The notes beneath the pieces are model-generated. The model saw only the letters and a list, made by a program, of their open reading frames with translations. It did no database searches and was not told where the DNA came from. 64,000 nt of DNA, taken from Saururus chinensis. Lineage: Eukaryota; Streptophyta; Magnoliopsida; Piperales; Saururaceae. Below, in pieces: positions 60,576 to 64,000 of the stretch; positions within the stretch are counted from its first letter, which is position 1, and every line of letters starts with the position of its first letter. A program made the translations under genes and the position numbers. The stretch lies in contig CP141141.1 of NCBI GenBank assembly GCA_035235625.1, forward strand, positions 9,979,968-10,043,967, in the 5' to 3' direction.

Positions 60576-62004
60576 TGATAAGTATGAAATATATATCTAT
60601 TTTATATGCCTTTTTACCTTATTTGCTAGTATAGATTAGGTTAATTTAAAGTTAGTTATGGTTTATTTAGATTAAGATAAATATTAGTATTTTAGTTTAA
60701 TTATTAATAATTTTATAGTTATTAGTAGTTTAGATATGTATTTGAACAAAGTTGGGATTTTAGTTATATTGTACATGTCTAAAATATAATATTTTATATT
60801 TTGTAGGTAAAGTGTACTTATCGAGGTACTTGGACAATATTTGAAATGATTCAAAGTAGTCTTGACATGCTTTAAAGTAATTTGGACAACTTTTCGGAGT
60901 TATAAACAAGTTGAAAATTAATATGGACATGAAGAAAAGCTTAATGAACAGAATATGGACTGTCCAGAAAAATTGTCCAGATCACAGAAACACTGTAGCC
61001 GTTCAAATGGGGTCACTTACTATTTGATCGGAATAATGTGAATTCAGACAAAAATACAGTTCAACTGTTCGAACGGGCAAGCAGGGCGTTCGAACGGGAT
61101 AACGCGCAGTTTCCTTGTTTGACCCAAATTTCAAACCTTTTCATATTGGACTTCTTCCTATGGAACTTATGCCTATAAAAAGACATATTTGGCTCAAAAT
61201 TGGAGGATTCCAGTAGATTTTATGAAGAGAAAAAAGAAGAAGAAGATGGAAGAGAACTCAAAGCTTTCAATGGAGATTCAAGTGCTTTCTTCTACAATGG
61301 AAGGCTAGACTTTTCTTTTACTTAGGAGTTGATGAAGCTATAGATAAGTTTCAGTTTCTTTTCTTTTTAATTTAGATCTCAGTTGTGAATGATGACAATT
61401 GTATGATATGGATTTCTTTTTTAATGGAAGAGCTTTTAATGTTTATTCAAGTCTATGTTGATTTATTGTCTTGTAGATAATAGATTAATGTGGTTTTGAT
61501 ATTTTCATCAATTCTAATTTTTGTGATTTAGATGAGATGGTCATACAATAGTTTTAATGTTTAGATAATTAATGACTTAGATGAGTTATACTAAGATTAG
61601 ACGGGTCATGCCTATAGCTAGTTTAGTATAGATGATTTGTGCTATTGTCGAAGATAGTTCATGCCATGGAATTTAATTAATGATTCTTTCTGAAGTAAAT
61701 CTAGCTTGTAGTTGAGAATATTTGTTCATATTCACACTAGATTTAAATTAAGAGTTAAGGAATTGTTATGGTTCTATAGTGGATTCAATTTCCTAAGTAA
61801 TTTTTATCATATTAATCTCTTGTTTTTAAACTAGTTGATTCCTTTATTTTACTTAATTAAAGTTTAAGTTTGTTTTAGTTTTCAATCGGCAAATTCCTCT
61901 TTAGATTTAGTGATAATCTATCCGTCCCTGAGGTTCGACAACTCTTAAATACTTATCCTAGTACAATAACCTTGTACACTTGCAAAGGGTTTAATTATAA
62001 ACGA
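60576..62004 (+). mobile_element. LTR-like block nested in the long LTR
   Basis: Starts TGATAAGTATGAAATATATATC and ends with an R/U5-type tail, 'tccgtccctgaggttcgaca', then 'cttgtacacttgcaaaggg', 'aaacgatca'. A TATA box 'cctataaaaagaca' lies at about 61170, preceded by the GTTCGAACGGG pair (60999-61100). The ends are TG...CA, but no identical 5-bp flank was found, so the borders are provisional. Confidence 0.55.
60999..61100 (+). repeat. Paired GTTCGAACGGG motifs upstream of the LTR TATA
   Basis: CCGTTCAAATGGGG at 60999, then GTTCGAACGGGCAAGCAGGG followed by CGTTCGAACGGGA at 61068-61100. The spacing and flavour equal the clusters at 4264 and 24456. Confidence 0.6.
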
Positions 62005-62289
62005 TCACTGCCCAAGAGTGACACTGGCACTATAAGACCATAATGGTGAGCAATTCTATGACATTATAAGACCCATTATGGTAGGCAACTGTATAGCCCC
62101 TAAAGTGTGGGCGTTTGTGTTTATGTTTGCTCGCTCAGGTAAGTAGTATCATGAGCTTTTACCTGTTTAATCATGTGCCCCACAAGCATTGGTGTGCCTT
62201 GCCTTCGAAAAAGTTCATGGTGTCTAGTCACTCCCCATAGGTTAAGGTAATGCCCCAGTGACATTCTTTTCCATTTTGACGCTGGAGCT

Positions 62290-62700
62290 TATTAGTTGTA
62301 ATGAGCTTCAATAGTCGATAGTATGAGTACAATTGTAAGAGTATGAGTGTGAGTAAGACTATAAGAGTATGAATATGAGTACGATTGTAAGAGTATGAGT
62401 GTGAGTAAGGCTGTAAGAGTATGATTTTGAGCAAGACTGTAAGCATATGTTTCTGAGTAAGGTCGTATGAGTAAGATTGTACAAGTAAGGGCATACAAGT
62501 ATGTGTAAGTTGTATGAGTAAGAGTATAATTGTACGAGTAAGGTTATATAATTATGTGTAAGCTGTATGAGTAAGTGTATGATTGTACGAGTAAGGGCGT
62601 ACAGGTATGTGTAAGTTGTTTGAGTAAGCGTATGATTGTACGAGTAAGTTGTAAGACCCTGATTAAGGGTGTTTGTGTAAGTTTGGTTTGATGGTGTATT
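62290..62700. repeat. Degenerate 'GTAAGAGTATGAGTGTGAGTA' tandem array
   Basis: Many short units of GTAAGAGTATGA, GAGTAAGG and GTATGATTGTACGAGTAAG type. On the minus strand they give overlapping Tyr/Ser/Leu/Thr-rich open frames (88, 68, 119 and 84 codons), which I reject as genes. Confidence 0.8.
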
Positions 62701-64000
62701 ATATGTGATTGTATGCATATGAGCATGATTATGATATGCCTTCTTGCTTCATATTTGAGTTGCATGAACACATCTATGTATGGACTTACTGAGTTCACTG
62801 TTTAGAACTCCCCTACTGGGTATTCTCTTACTGAATATGAAAATACTCATTAGCCCAATTGTTCGGGAGGCTTTTGCAGGTTTATATCAGAGAGCTCCTA
62901 GAGATGGATACTCAATTCCACAGTGGATTGATTTCCTTTGATTCAAGTATATACTTGACTCTTTGCAAGTGTTATTTTGTGCCACAATCTCTTATATTGG
63001 GTAAGATGTGAATTAAGATGTTTATATATTCTCGACTTTTAGTTTGGATCAGATTGTGGACTGTTATGGGACTTGCACTTAGAGATGCCTGGGAGGGATT
63101 TGTATTTAAGTCTACGATCATAGCAATTTATCTATACGTTTGCTTCCAAGTAGCGCCTGATGATGTTTGGTTTGGTCGTGCGATGTTCGATCGAATGAGA
63201 AAATTTTCTATGGGAAAAACTGATGTGTGATGTTTTAAATTATAAAACTGCTTTCACAGGTTTTGTATTTATTATTTTTTCTGATTTATAGCTGCTATAT
63301 TGCAAAAAAATTTTCGTGAATTTTAAGGAAAATGTATGAAAAATCTCGGGCGTTACACCTAGTCATCGAATGTGCCGGTAAGGATTCCTCTAGCTTTGGA
63401 CCTCATGGTAATCCAAATAACGTGGCAGATAACTCATTGTCATGAGGAAAATCATATCTAATAAATGGAAAGGTGAGCTCTCTCCTCTCACAACTGATAA
63501 TAGTGGCAATAACATCAGGTGTTACTCTCACATGTACGCCTTCAGCAACTCTAATAAGAGCATCATCTCCTCCAAGTGGAGTAATGCATACCACTGTTTA
63601 ACAATCCTAGGGTAGACCAACTAGATAGAAGTGGAAATAGGGAAAGGTCTAGCTTCTATCCAACCCATAGAAGTCTATAAGGATATGGGTACCACACTCC
63701 TCTCACATCAAATAGGTTGTACTCGATCTGAACCACTCCTCAATGATCCAGGATCCCCAGAACTAGACTCAACAGTCTTCTGCTTCTTTGCTCTCCCCAT
63801 CTAGATTAATTGACATATAAAATGACCTATAGCTAAGCAATAACTGAAAAAATAGCCTAATAGTTCAAACTACATTGAAATCTGAGCCAAAAATTCAATT
63901 TTTGAATTTGAAAATAAACCCTAAAATTTTGACGTTGTAATGGCTTCAAAATTGAATCCAAAGTAGATCATCATGAGTAGATCAACTTCGTCAACTAGAA

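Larger units (their letters stand above)
56275..63357 (+). mobile_element. Long gypsy-type LTR with at least two nested LTR insertions
   Basis: Starts TGTAATGTCCCTGATTTTTC and ends AATCTCGGGCGTTACA. The flanks TCTAG (56270-56274) and CCTAG (63358-63362) differ by one transition and fit an aged target duplication. Removing it rejoins the two halves of the transposon-type ORF. It contains a GC-rich non-coding block at 56970-57900, the solo LTR 58228-59464, an LTR-like block 60576-62004 and several tandem arrays. The open frames in the GC-rich block overlap on both strands and show no domain. Confidence 0.75.
55869..63800 (-). pseudogene. 'Putative plant transposon protein'-type ORF, split by a 7-kb LTR insertion
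   Basis: The first part (63800 to 63358) reads MGRAKKQKTVESSSGD, then after stops and shifts GVHVRVTPDVIATIISCERR and FPFIRYDFPHDNELSATLFG. The second part (56274 to 55869) reads ARVLHPLSQLQLELNL, shifts to MVIFGRMMEFLHGCTNEMLP, YPYIICWIFTLVHVCIP, and ends DAMIDPPPPIDDD. The phrase VRVTPDVIA followed by a region on cultivar-type motifs such as LPYPYIICRI is typical of the retroelement-linked plant ORFs annotated as putative plant transposon protein domain. The function is unknown. The ORF is degenerate apart from the insertion. The LTR lies at 56275-63357. Confidence 0.6.

Noticed and set aside
62228..62798. Four overlapping minus-strand frames with Tyr/Thr/Leu repeats
   Set aside because: They are translations of a short tandem array in three frames.

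Overview
This window is repeat-rich, AT-rich nuclear DNA of a flowering plant. The evidence is spliceosomal introns with GT/AG borders, gene families with plant relatives (receptor-like cytoplasmic kinase, TOPLESS, sporophytic reductase, 11S-type cupin), and dense LTR retrotransposons of the copia and Ty3/gypsy types. The species cannot be read from the sequence.

Only one clearly intact protein-coding gene is seen. It lies on the minus strand (CDS 42744 down to 36245, 5' UTR exon near 43.9-44.0 kb) and encodes a SURP + G-patch splicing-factor-like protein (SUGP1 type). Eight coding exons join in phase to 1305 nt, or 434 codons plus a stop. A 71-codon ORF at 30.2-30.4 kb (minus) may be a second small gene. 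Everything else recognisable as host coding sequence is broken: a DHHA1-type phosphoesterase (22.6-23.3 kb), a tetraketide pyrone reductase/CCR-like gene (27.6-28.8 kb), a TOPLESS scrap (30.8 kb), a receptor-like cytoplasmic kinase (31.5-31.9 kb), a pirin scrap (46.1-46.4 kb), and three fragments carried inside one retroelement.

Layout: 1-12.4 kb is nested repeats, with an inverted-repeat element (arms at 1.92-2.08 and 7.86-8.03 kb) holding an Athila-like LTR and another long LTR, then a solo LTR at 9.8-11.9 kb. 12.4-20.8 kb is a copia-type LTR split by a 3.6-kb solo LTR and by a 3.47-kb retroelement (17200-20670). 20.8-33.7 kb holds gene relics, a 3.3-kb solo LTR and satellite-like arrays. 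33.7-36 kb shows no gene. 36.2-44.0 kb is the SURP/G-patch gene. 44.15-46.7 kb is a gene-fragment-carrying element with an 11-copy minisatellite. 46.7-56.3 kb is gypsy pol debris with nested LTRs. 56.3-63.4 kb is a long LTR holding further LTRs, which splits an old minus-strand transposon-type ORF.

The standout is the element at 17200-20670. It has two ~358-bp LTRs with TGTTGTG...CACAACA ends (5' copy decayed to TA...TA), a perfect 5-bp target duplication (ACTCT), a decayed initiator-Met-tRNA-type primer site, no recognisable gag or pol, and in the same orientation pieces of three unrelated host genes: xylulose kinase, an 11S-globulin/glutelin-D-like cupin and aconitase. The pieces read without introns, which suggests capture from spliced transcripts, as in the maize Bs1 element. 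A paralogous copy of the target LTR on the minus strand at 53.9 kb gives the empty site. The solo LTRs at 9816, 12399, 23379, 51956 and 58228 each carry an exact 5-bp target duplication, so the region's history can be read as an ordered stack of insertions and LTR-LTR deletions.
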